32,261 bases of DNA, from contig CALEDT010000062.1 in assembly GCA_937949525.1 (NCBI GenBank), forward strand, positions 1 through 32,261, given 5' to 3'. Both the position numbers and the translations under genes were made by a program. Every line of letters starts with the position of its first letter. Within the stretch, counting starts at the first letter, position 1. Shown here one piece after another: positions 19,743-26,891 of the stretch. The notes under the pieces were generated by a model, which ran no database searches, had not been told where the DNA came from, and saw only the letters and a program-made list of their open reading frames with translations. Source of the stretch: an uncultured Burkholderiales bacterium. GTDB taxonomy: Bacteria > Pseudomonadota > Gammaproteobacteria > Burkholderiales > Thiobacillaceae.

Positions 19743-21083
19743 TCAGCGCCTTGCCAGAGGCAGGTGGCCGCGCCATGCGGGTTTGGCCAGCAGCATCTGC
19801 ACGGTGCCCAGGTCGCGTTCGCGGAAGCCGCCCTCGCAGTAGCACAGGTAGAACTCCCACATGCGCAGGAAGCGTTGGTCGAAACCGAGCGCGAGGATGC
19901 GCTCGCGCGCGGCCAGGAAGTTGGCGCGCCAACGCGCCAGGGTTTCGGCGTAATGCGGGCCGATGTCCACCAGATCGACCAGCTTCAGGTCGCTGGCGCG
20001 CCCGGCGGCGCCGACCAGCGCGCCGACACTGGGCAGGAAACCGCCGGGAAAGATGTGCTTCTGGATGAAATCCACGGCGTTCAGCGCGGCGGCGTAGCGT
20101 TGATCGGTGATGGTGATGGCCTGCAACAGCATGGCGCCGTTCGCCTTCAGCAGCCGGCCGCATTGGCTGAAATAACCGTCGAGCCGGTCCGCGCCGACCG
20201 CCTCCACCATCTCGATCGACACCAGTTTGTCGTACTGGCCGGCCAGATCGCGGTAGTCACCCAGCAGTACGGTCACGCGCTCGCTCAGTCCGGCCTGCGC
20301 CATGAGCTGGCGCGCCAAATCGAACTGGGCCGGCGACAGCGTGATGGTGGTCACCCGGCAACCATGGCGGCTCGCAGCGTGTAGCGCGAGGCCGCCCCAA
20401 CCGGTGCCGATCTCCAGCAGGTGGTCGTGCGCGCCCAAGTCCAGCGCCTGGCAGACGCGCTCCAGCTTGGCGGTGGATGCTGCGGCTAGCGTCATGTCCG
20501 GGTCGCGGAACCAGGCGCAGGAGTACATCAGCGTTTCGTCCAGCCACAGCCGGTAGAAGTCGTTGCCGAGGTCGTAATGCGCGGCGACATTGTGCCGGCT
20601 GCCGGCGCGGGTGTTGCGTCGCAGCCAATGGCGCAAGACACGCAGGGGCGCAGTGAGGCGGGCGACGCCGCGTTCCATACCGTCCAGCACCCGCCGGTTG
20701 CGCAACAGCAGTCGCACCAGGTCGACCAGCGCGCGGTCGTCGTCGCAACGCCAATATCCGGCCATGTAGGCTTCCCCGGCGCCGACGCTGCCTGCCAGGG
20801 CCATGGACGACCACAGCCGCGGGTCCAGTACCTGCACGCGCACGCATAGCTCGGCTTCGTTCGCCGGTTGACCGAACGCCCGCGTATGCCCCGGCTCGAT
20901 CAGTTCCAGGCGGCCCCGGGACAGGCGCGCAAGACGCGCATGCACCGCGTCGCGCGCGCGGCGCAGAGGCCACGGGCAGGCGCTCCCACTGGTCACTGGC
21001 GTGAGCGCATGCCGGGTGTTGCCGCCCATGCCTGGCAGCAGCGGCGCACACGGGTCATGGATGTCGAGGGGGTCGGGCTGCAT
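19743..21083 (-). CDS. cfa: Cyclopropane-fatty-acyl-phospholipid synthase
   Basis: The 446-residue product is a SAM-dependent methyltransferase that adds a methylene group to unsaturated acyl chains in membrane phospholipids. The SAM site LEIGTGWGG is at about 223-231. The family motifs YDLGNDFY (170-177), MYSCAWF (186-192) and VSIEMVEAVG are visible, with the C-terminal LRMWEFYLCYCEGGFR. I start at 21083, just five bases after the DUF1365 stop; an earlier ATG at 21224 would overlap that gene. The first ~35 residues lack homology, so a later start (21026) is possible. Confidence 0.93.
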   Translation of the reverse strand: MQPDPLDIHDPCAPLLPGMGGNTRHALTPVTSGSACPWPLRRARDAVHARLARLSRGRLELIEPGHTRAFGQPANEAELCVRVQVLDPRLWSSMALAGSVGAGEAYMAGYWRCDDDRALVDLVRLLLRNRRVLDGMERGVARLTAPLRVLRHWLRRNTRAGSRHNVAAHYDLGNDFYRLWLDETLMYSCAWFRDPDMTLAAASTAKLERVCQALDLGAHDHLLEIGTGWGGLALHAASRHGCRVTTITLSPAQFDLARQLMAQAGLSERVTVLLGDYRDLAGQYDKLVSIEMVEAVGADRLDGYFSQCGRLLKANGAMLLQAITITDQRYAAALNAVDFIQKHIFPGGFLPSVGALVGAAGRASDLKLVDLVDIGPHYAETLARWRANFLAARERILALGFDQRFLRMWEFYLCYCEGGFRERDLGTVQMLLAKPAWRGHLPLARR

Positions 21084-21088
21084 GGCAA

Positions 21089-21883
21089 TCACGCCCGGTC
21101 GGGCGCCTCCGGTGTGCTGGCTTTGCCAGGGTGATCGTGGATGGGAATACCCTTGTGCCACAGGCGCAGGGCCTGCCAGTGAATGGCGAACATGACCTGG
21201 GCGGTCATCAACGGATAGCGCCACAACGCGCGCGCAAGCGACGTGCCGTCGATCTCGCGGCGGTACAGCACCAGTGTGGCGTCCAGCAGCGTGTGGCCGT
21301 CATGCAGGTCGTCCATGTGCACCGTCAGACGCTCGCCGGGCAACGTCAGGCGCCAGCGGTATTCCAGATTCATCGGCAGGAACGGTGACACGTGCAGGGT
21401 CTTGGCGAAGCGGAAGCTCGGTCGCTGCGCGCGGCCCAGGTTGTCTTTCATCGCCAGCGCGTACAGGTGGCGCTCGCGCCATGGCGTGTTGGTCACCTCG
21501 CCCAGCACGGCTTGCAAGGTCTTGCCGTCGCCGGCGTAGCAATAGAACAGACTGATCGGGTTGAAGCCGTAGCCGAAGTAGCGCGGATGGGTGAGCAGGC
21601 GGATCGGGCCGGCTGGCCGGCATCCGGTTTGGCGTTGCACCTCGTCGCGTACCGCGACGTCGAGTGGCGTACCCGGATCACCCAGATGATCGGCGCGCCG
21701 CCACCAGGCCAGATTGGCGCGCTGGGTGGACCACAGCCAGTGCCCGTCGAACACCTGGTCAACCTCGTCCAGATCCAGCCACAGCATCACCAGCCGATAG
21801 GTAAAGGCGTGCGTGCTTGGCGACAGTCCCGCCACCGCGTAACGGCGGTGGCGCAACCAGCCCTCGTACAGCGCGCTATGCAT
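21089..21883 (-). CDS. DUF1365 family protein
   Basis: The 264-residue product starts MHSALYEGWLRHRRYAVAGL, with the family features LYEG-x3-HRR, YRLVMLWLDLDE and YFGYGFNPISLFYCY (about residues 100-116). No catalytic role is established for the family. It consistently travels with COG2907 flavoproteins and CFA synthases in light- or singlet-oxygen-induced operons, so a role in lipid modification is inferred. It lies between those two genes here with very short gaps (36 and 5 bases). Confidence 0.9.
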   Translation of the reverse strand: MHSALYEGWLRHRRYAVAGLSPSTHAFTYRLVMLWLDLDEVDQVFDGHWLWSTQRANLAWWRRADHLGDPGTPLDVAVRDEVQRQTGCRPAGPIRLLTHPRYFGYGFNPISLFYCYAGDGKTLQAVLGEVTNTPWRERHLYALAMKDNLGRAQRPSFRFAKTLHVSPFLPMNLEYRWRLTLPGERLTVHMDDLHDGHTLLDATLVLYRREIDGTSLARALWRYPLMTAQVMFAIHWQALRLWHKGIPIHDHPGKASTPEAPDRA

Positions 21884-21919
21884 GCCTGCTCCGTGGGTCG
21901 CGAAGATCCGGCCTGCGGT

Positions 21920-23206
21920 TCATGCCGCGCGCCGCTGCCGCAGGCGCAGTCGGTCCTCGTCGAAGTGTCTCAGCGCGTCCATCGCGCTGACCACGCCATC
22001 CTCATGAAAGCCGTTGCGCCACCAGGCACCGCAGTAATACGTGTTGCCGGTGCCGTCGATGTCACGGTGACGCGCCTGCGCCGCGACCGCCGCTGGCGTG
22101 AACAGCGGATGGTGGTAACTCATGCGCGCGAGGATGCGCGCCGGGTCGATGGCCCCGCCGTGCTCCGGCGGATTGACGGTGACACACAGCGGCTCGGGGG
22201 CCATCAGCCGCTGCAGACGGTTCATGTCGTAGGTCAGGCAGACACGGTCTTGCGGCTCGCGTGGCATCAGGTAGTTCCAAGCCGCGCGCGCCAGCCGCCG
22301 GCGCGGCAGCAGGTGCTGGTCGGTATGCAGCACGGCTTCATTGGTCTGATAGGGGATCGCACCGAGGACCGCGCGTTCCGTCGGCGTCGGATCGTCCAGC
22401 AAGGCCAGCGCCTGGTCACTGTGGCAGGCGACGAACACCGCGTCGAAGCGGTGCACGCCGTCGGCCAGGCGCACCCATACCTGACCGGGTGGGCGACGCA
22501 GGCCCAGTACCGGCGTGTCGACATGCACGCGCGACCGGAACGGCGCGATCAGGCGTTCGACATAGCTGCGCGAGCCGCCGCGCACCACCCGCCAGACAGG
22601 ACGGTCGCGCAGGGCGAGTAGGCCATGGTTGTGGAAAAAGCGCACGAACAGGCGGGCCGGGAAATCCAGCATGCGCGCCGGATCGGTGGACCAGATGGCG
22701 GCACCCATCGGCAGTATGTAGTAGTCACGGAACGGCCGGCCATAACCGCCGCGCGCAAGGTAATCCCCCAGCGCCAGTTCGTCGCCCTGCTGGCTGAGCA
22801 GCGTCGGGGCCTCGTGGTTGAAGCGCAGGATGTCGCGCACCATGTTCCAGAACGCCGGCCTGAGCAGATTGCGGCGTTGCGCGAACAATGCGTTGAGCGA
22901 GGTGCCGTTGTATTCCAGGCCGCCGCCGGGGAAATCCGGGCAGGTCACGCTGAAGCTCATGTCGCTGGCCTGGCTCTCCACGCCCAGGTCATCCAGCAGT
23001 CGGGTGAAATGGGGGTAGGTGCGGTTGTTGAAAACGATGAAACCGGAGTCGACCGCATAGCGGCGACCGCCGAGGGACACGTCGTGCGTATGCACGTGGC
23101 CGCCGACATGCCCACCCACCTCGAACACGCGGATGTCGTGACGCGGATGCAGATGATGCGCGATGGTGAGGCCGGCGATGCCGCTGCCGATGATGGCGAT
23201 CTTCAT
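21920..23206 (-). CDS. FAD-dependent oxidoreductase (COG2907 type)
   Basis: The 428-residue product starts MKIAIIGSGIAGLTIAHHLH, a Rossmann FAD site with Gly7, Gly9 and Gly12. The GGHVHTHDV and VDSGFIVFNNRTYPHF segments identify the amine-oxidase-like COG2907 subgroup. From memory, a member in Rhodobacter sphaeroides (UfaD) takes part in furan fatty acid synthesis as a desaturase, which supports a fatty-acid substrate here, but that is inference. The start overlaps the DUF1295 stop by four bases. No signal peptide is seen. Confidence 0.9.
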   Translation of the reverse strand: MKIAIIGSGIAGLTIAHHLHPRHDIRVFEVGGHVGGHVHTHDVSLGGRRYAVDSGFIVFNNRTYPHFTRLLDDLGVESQASDMSFSVTCPDFPGGGLEYNGTSLNALFAQRRNLLRPAFWNMVRDILRFNHEAPTLLSQQGDELALGDYLARGGYGRPFRDYYILPMGAAIWSTDPARMLDFPARLFVRFFHNHGLLALRDRPVWRVVRGGSRSYVERLIAPFRSRVHVDTPVLGLRRPPGQVWVRLADGVHRFDAVFVACHSDQALALLDDPTPTERAVLGAIPYQTNEAVLHTDQHLLPRRRLARAAWNYLMPREPQDRVCLTYDMNRLQRLMAPEPLCVTVNPPEHGGAIDPARILARMSYHHPLFTPAAVAAQARHRDIDGTGNTYYCGAWWRNGFHEDGVVSAMDALRHFDEDRLRLRQRRAA

Positions 23207-24000
23207 GCCCTCGACGCCCTCGCATTGGCGGTGTCGCGTCGAGGCGGCAGGGGCACGAAGGCGCTGGTGCGCGCCTGGTAGTCGCGGTAGCCGGGGCGAC
23301 GCTCGGCGATGTCCCGCTCCAGCAGTGCCACCCCGGAAATGCGCAGCAACAGCACGGTCATCAGCAGCGGCGAGATCACCGTCCACGCCGCGCCGGCGCT
23401 CAGCGCCATCAGCCACGCACCCCACCACACCAGACATTCGCCGAAATAGTTCGGGTGACGGCTCCACGCCCACAGGCCGCGGGTCATGACTGCGTCGCGA
23501 TTGCGCGGGTCGGCCGTGAAGCGGGCCAGTTGGCGGTCGGCGAGCGTTTCGAAGGCGATGCCGAACAACCACAGACCGGCACCCAGCAGGTCGAGCCAGC
23601 CGAGCGGACGCTCGCTCGCCAGGGCGGCCATCAGCGGCAACGCCACCACCCAGGCGAGCACGGCTTGTAGGCCGAATACCCGATACAGGCTCTCGCGCGC
23701 GAAGTGTGCGTGACGCGCACGCATGGCGCGATAGCGGCGGTCCTCGCCCCGGCCCCGATTGCGCCGGCCGATGTGCAACGACAGACGCAGCGCCCACAGG
23801 CTGGCGAGCGTCAATACCAAGGCGACGCGCGTGCCTTCGGTCGCGGCGGCGAACTGGTATAGCCACGCCGCGCCGGCGATCATCAGCGCCCACAGCGTAT
23901 CGACGATGCTGACATCGCGCAGCGCCAGGCTGAAGCCCCAGGCCGCCAGCGCCGCCAGGAGCAGCACCGGCAGGGCGAGCGCGGCGGCCTGCCATTCCAT
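23203..24000 (-). CDS. DUF1295 membrane protein (steroid 5-alpha-reductase-like)
   Basis: The 265-residue product has about six or seven hydrophobic segments. The C-terminal motif TRGLWAWSRHPNYFGECLVWW (about 175-195) is typical of DUF1295 and the wider isoprenylcysteine methyltransferase/5-alpha-reductase superfamily, which bind lipid substrates and NADPH or SAM. Its reaction is unknown. The ATG directly abuts the stop of the preceding methyltransferase gene, and its own stop overlaps the flavoprotein start, indicating tight coupling. Confidence 0.88.
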   Translation of the reverse strand: MEWQAAALALPVLLLAALAAWGFSLALRDVSIVDTLWALMIAGAAWLYQFAAATEGTRVALVLTLASLWALRLSLHIGRRNRGRGEDRRYRAMRARHAHFARESLYRVFGLQAVLAWVVALPLMAALASERPLGWLDLLGAGLWLFGIAFETLADRQLARFTADPRNRDAVMTRGLWAWSRHPNYFGECLVWWGAWLMALSAGAAWTVISPLLMTVLLLRISGVALLERDIAERRPGYRDYQARTSAFVPLPPRRDTANARASRA

Positions 24001-25047
24001 TCAGACCTCCCGCGCAAACAGATAGTGGCCGACGTGCCAGCGCTCGCCGCCGTCGCAGCCGAAGGTTTCGGCGCAGGCCATGAAGAACAGGCGCCAGCGC
24101 TGCCACCACACCAAGGCGTGTGCTTCGCCGTAGGTGGTGGCGAGGATGGCCAGGATGGTCTCGCGCCGAGCGTCCATGCGTTGCAACCAGGCATCGGCCG
24201 TGCGCTGGTAATGGCGCCCGCTCCAGTGCCATTGGCGCAACGGCAGCAACGGTTGCGCGATGCGCAACGGAAGGTCGGCGCTGGGCATCATGCCGCCGGT
24301 GAAGAAATGCCGGCTCATCCAGTCGTCGTCGTCCCGGTCCTCGAACAGATACGGGGTGTCACGGTGGCAGAACACGTGCATGAAGAAGCGGCCGCCGGGC
24401 ACCAGCCAGGTACGGATGCGGCGCATCAGCGTCGCCCAGTTGCGCATGTGCTCGAACATCTCCACCGAGACCACGCGGTCGAACGTCGCGCCAGGAGCGA
24501 ACGCGTTCATGTCGGCGGTGATTACCGTCAGGTTGGCGATGCCCAGGCCCGCCGCCCGCGCTTCGATGAAACGGCGCTGCGCGTGCGAGTTGGACACGGC
24601 GGTGATGCGCGCGGCCGGATAGTGCCGCGCCAGCCACAAGGACAGGCTGCCCCAGCCGCAGCCCAGTTCCAGGATACGCTGGCCGTCCGTGAGCCCGGCG
24701 CGCTCACAGGTCGCGCGCAACGCCGCCACCTCGGCGTCGGCGAGGTCGGCAACACCCTCGGGCCACCAGCAGCAACTGTATTTTCGCTGTGGGCCCAGCA
24801 CCTCGCCGAAGAACTCCGCAGGCAGCTCGTAATGCTGGCTGTTGGCGAGTTCGGGCCGCGGCGCCACCGGCGCGTCGGCCAGCGCTTCGATGAACGTGGC
24901 GAGACGCTCCACGGCCGTCTCGCCGTCGGACGCGTCCAACGACTGCTGGCGCCGGCGGCACAACCGCCGTATGCCCGCGCGCACCAGGGCATCGGGCACC
25001 ATTCCTCGTTCCACCCAGTGCAGGGCGACGCGGGAGGCGGTGGTCAT
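24001..25047 (-). CDS. CFA-synthase-like SAM-dependent methyltransferase (second copy)
   Basis: The 348-residue product carries the SAM motif LELGCGWGS (about 126-134) and the CFA-like patterns QHYELPAEFF (71-80) and YSCCWWPEGV (90-99). It is about 100 residues shorter than the operon's other CFA synthase and clearly divergent from it, so a different acyl substrate or product is likely. The ATG at 25047 follows the peroxidase stop by 10 bases; the frame is open further upstream but overlaps that gene. Confidence 0.9.
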   Translation of the reverse strand: MTTASRVALHWVERGMVPDALVRAGIRRLCRRRQQSLDASDGETAVERLATFIEALADAPVAPRPELANSQHYELPAEFFGEVLGPQRKYSCCWWPEGVADLADAEVAALRATCERAGLTDGQRILELGCGWGSLSLWLARHYPAARITAVSNSHAQRRFIEARAAGLGIANLTVITADMNAFAPGATFDRVVSVEMFEHMRNWATLMRRIRTWLVPGGRFFMHVFCHRDTPYLFEDRDDDDWMSRHFFTGGMMPSADLPLRIAQPLLPLRQWHWSGRHYQRTADAWLQRMDARRETILAILATTYGEAHALVWWQRWRLFFMACAETFGCDGGERWHVGHYLFAREV

Positions 25048-25057
25048 CGAACGGGGC

Positions 25058-25672
25058 TCAGGTGGACCGCCGTACGGTCTTGCGTGCATCCAGCATGCGC
25101 TGCATCTCGCGCAGCAGACGCGGGTCGTCGGGCGGCACGGCGGAGCCGAAGCTCAGCACGCGTTGGCCATCCCGGTCGATCAGGTACTTATGGAAATTCC
25201 ACGCCGGTTGTTCACCGGTACGGCGATGCAGTTGCTCGAACAGCGGGTTGCGTCGCGGGCCGATGACCCGCGATTTCTCGTACATCGGAAACTCGACGCC
25301 GTAGGTGAGACGGCAGAACCGAGCGACGGCCTGGTTGGAGCCCGGCTCCTGGGCGCCGAAATCGTTGGACGGAAAACCCAGCACCACCAGGCCGCGTCCC
25401 TTGAAGTCGCGGTATAGCCGCTCCAGGCCGGCGTACTGATCGGTGTAGGCGCAATAACTGGCGGTGTTGACCACCAGCACCACCTTGTCGCGATAGCGAC
25501 AGAGATCCTCCGGTTGCCCGGTCTGCAAACGGTTGAACTCATGGCGCAGCAGTTCCGGACATGACGCCGCGTGCGTCGAGTGGCTGAACCACAGGCCGGC
25601 GAGCAGCAGCATGCCGGCACTCAACCAGGCGATGTAGGTCCGGGCGGGATGGTGCGCGATTCCGGTCGTCAT
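25058..25672 (-). CDS. Exported glutathione peroxidase-family protein
   Basis: The 204-residue product has an N-terminal signal sequence (hydrophobic core about residues 13-29, possible cleavage after THA at 33-35). The thiol-peroxidase tetrad is visible: Cys74 in NTASYCAYT, Gln108 in SNDFGAQEPG, and Trp158-Asn159 in WNF. The catalytic residue is Cys, not Sec. Such enzymes reduce peroxides, often lipid hydroperoxides, usually with thioredoxin. AGGA lies nine bases before the ATG. It is the first gene of the lipid operon, placed behind the minus-strand promoter. Confidence 0.9.
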   Translation of the reverse strand: MTTGIAHHPARTYIAWLSAGMLLLAGLWFSHSTHAASCPELLRHEFNRLQTGQPEDLCRYRDKVVLVVNTASYCAYTDQYAGLERLYRDFKGRGLVVLGFPSNDFGAQEPGSNQAVARFCRLTYGVEFPMYEKSRVIGPRRNPLFEQLHRRTGEQPAWNFHKYLIDRDGQRVLSFGSAVPPDDPRLLREMQRMLDARKTVRRST

Positions 25673-25679
25673 GATCGTA

Positions 25680-25691
25680 TGTCCTGGACAA
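25680..25691. promoter_or_regulatory. Operator-like box 1 (TGTCCTGGACAA)
   Basis: The inner TGTCC-T-GGACA is a perfect inverted repeat of 5-bp arms. The box overlaps the proposed -35 of the plus-strand regulator promoter and differs by one base from box 2. A cobalamin-MerR binding site is inferred from position and repetition only. Confidence 0.5.
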
Positions 25692-25712
25692 AGGTGACGA
25701 TGCCGCTACTAT
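25685..25712 (+). promoter_or_regulatory. Possible promoter of the MerR/B12 regulator gene
   Basis: TGGACA (25685-25690) and TACTAT (25707-25712) are 16 bases apart. The -10 matches consensus at four positions. It overlaps the -10 of the divergent operon, so the two would compete. The predicted leader is about 52 nt. Confidence 0.35.
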
Positions 25713-25736
25713 AGGAACGCGGTTCCGAAGTGTCAA
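25708..25736 (-). promoter_or_regulatory. Strong sigma70 promoter of the lipid-modification operon
   Basis: On the minus strand a perfect TTGACA (25731-25736) and TATAGT (25708-25713) are separated by exactly 17 bases. The spacer contains an inverted repeat GGAAC-GCG-GTTCC (25714-25726). The predicted start near 25701 gives a leader of about 30 nt before the peroxidase gene. A near-consensus promoter under a repressor fits CarH/LitR-type dark repression. Confidence 0.75.
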
Positions 25737-25741
25737 TCAGG

Positions 25742-25753
25742 TGTCTTGGACAA
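25742..25753. promoter_or_regulatory. Operator-like box 2 (TGTCTTGGACAA)
   Basis: It matches box 1 at 11 of 12 bases and lies five bases upstream of the minus-strand -35. The two boxes start 62 bases apart, about six helical turns, on either side of both promoters. Regulator binding is inferred. Confidence 0.5.
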
Positions 25754-25770
25754 CGATTTGATTTTTCCAC

Positions 25771-26682
25771 ATGCCCCATCATTCGAACGCCTTGCCGATC
25801 AGTGCCGTGGAACGTGAAACGGGCATCTCCAAGGACGTGCTGCGCAAATGGGAAACCCGCTACGGCTTTCCCCGCCCCGAACGTGATGTGCACGGCGAGC
25901 GCGTCTATACACCCGAGCAGGTGCAGCGACTGCGTCGGATCAAGCGCCTGCTGGATGTGGGCATGCGTCCTGCCAGGGTGGTGCCGGAGACCTGCGCGGA
26001 CCTGTGCCCACCGGAGCACGTCCGGTCGTCCCGTGCGTCAGCGCCAGGCATTTCGGCTCCCGCCGCGGCTCTCCTGGCGCGCTTGCGCGCGCAAGATCTG
26101 CCCGGCTTGCGGCTGATGCTGCAGCGCCTGTTGTTGTTCCAGGGATTGCGGGTTTTTGTCATGGACACGGTTATTCCGCTGATGCACGCAGTAGGGGCCG
26201 CGTGGAGCGCCGGCGAACTGGAGATCCACGAAGAGCACCTGTTCACCGAAGTGCTGCAAGGGGTGCTGCGCGGCGTGCAGGAGTCGCTCGCCAACGTCGA
26301 CGGTCGGCCGCGCGTGTTGCTGACCACGGCGCCGGAAGAGTCCCACGGTCTGGGGCTGCAGATGGTCGCCGCGCTGTTGGCCCTGGACGGCGCGCATTGC
26401 GTGTCTTTGGGCACGCGCACGCCTTTGCAGGACATCGCCAACGCTGCGTTCGCCCATCGCAGCGACGTGGTGGCCCTGTCGTTCAGCATCGCCTACCCGG
26501 CGAGGCGTATCCAGCCGACCCTGGCCGAACTGCGTGCGCGTCTGCCTGCATCCGTGGCGATCTGGGCGGGTGGCGCCGGCACGGCGCGCAGGCGCGTCAT
26601 GGTGGCGGGGTGTGAGCTGCTGCCGAACCTGCACGCCCTGCCTGTGGCGCTGGCCGCCTGGCATGCGCGCCATCCGGCCTGA
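25771..26682 (+). CDS. MerR-family regulator with cobalamin-binding sensor domain (CarH/LitR type)
   Basis: The 303-residue product has an N-terminal MerR winged helix (ISAVERETGISKDVLRKWET, about 10-70). A four-helix domain follows with Trp145 and Glu155-His156, which match the W-x9-EH pattern around the upper face of AdoCbl in CarH. The Rossmann-like B12 domain has E-x-H-x-x-G with His192 as lower ligand, and a WAGGAG loop. Such proteins repress in the dark with AdoCbl and release DNA in light. The residue after Trp145 is Ser, not the His I recall in Thermus CarH. It is divergent from the lipid operon. No Shine-Dalgarno is evident. Confidence 0.88.
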   Translation: MPHHSNALPISAVERETGISKDVLRKWETRYGFPRPERDVHGERVYTPEQVQRLRRIKRLLDVGMRPARVVPETCADLCPPEHVRSSRASAPGISAPAAALLARLRAQDLPGLRLMLQRLLLFQGLRVFVMDTVIPLMHAVGAAWSAGELEIHEEHLFTEVLQGVLRGVQESLANVDGRPRVLLTTAPEESHGLGLQMVAALLALDGAHCVSLGTRTPLQDIANAAFAHRSDVVALSFSIAYPARRIQPTLAELRARLPASVAIWAGGAGTARRRVMVAGCELLPNLHALPVALAAWHARHPA

Positions 26683-26733
26683 CACGGCGCACGCTGCGCA
26701 GCCCCGCGCCGATGAATCCTCGACCGGGCGTCA

Positions 26734-26774
26734 GATTTACCCTGTCTATTCGCACATAAGAACATTCGATTAAA
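26734..26774 (+). promoter_or_regulatory. AT-rich island upstream of qmoA, possible promoter region
   Basis: Within the 209-bp gap before qmoA this is the only AT-rich patch. A weak TTTACC (26736-26741) and TAAGAA (26757-26762) are 15 bases apart, short of ideal. ATTCG occurs at 26748, 26764 and 26809. The rest of the gap is GC-rich and shows no gene or terminator. Confidence 0.3.
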
Positions 26775-26891
26775 CCCCGGTCGCGGCCGGCGGCGCTTTG
26801 CGGGTAACATTCGCGCCTATTTGGTCGGACCCCGCCTCGGCGTCTTCCGGCCATGCGAGATCCTGAAGTCTTCACCCATCGGAGGCGATAC

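Noticed and set aside
21084-21224. Upstream extension of cfa by 47 codons
   Set aside because: It would overlap the DUF1365 3' end and its residues do not resemble the start of any CFA synthase.
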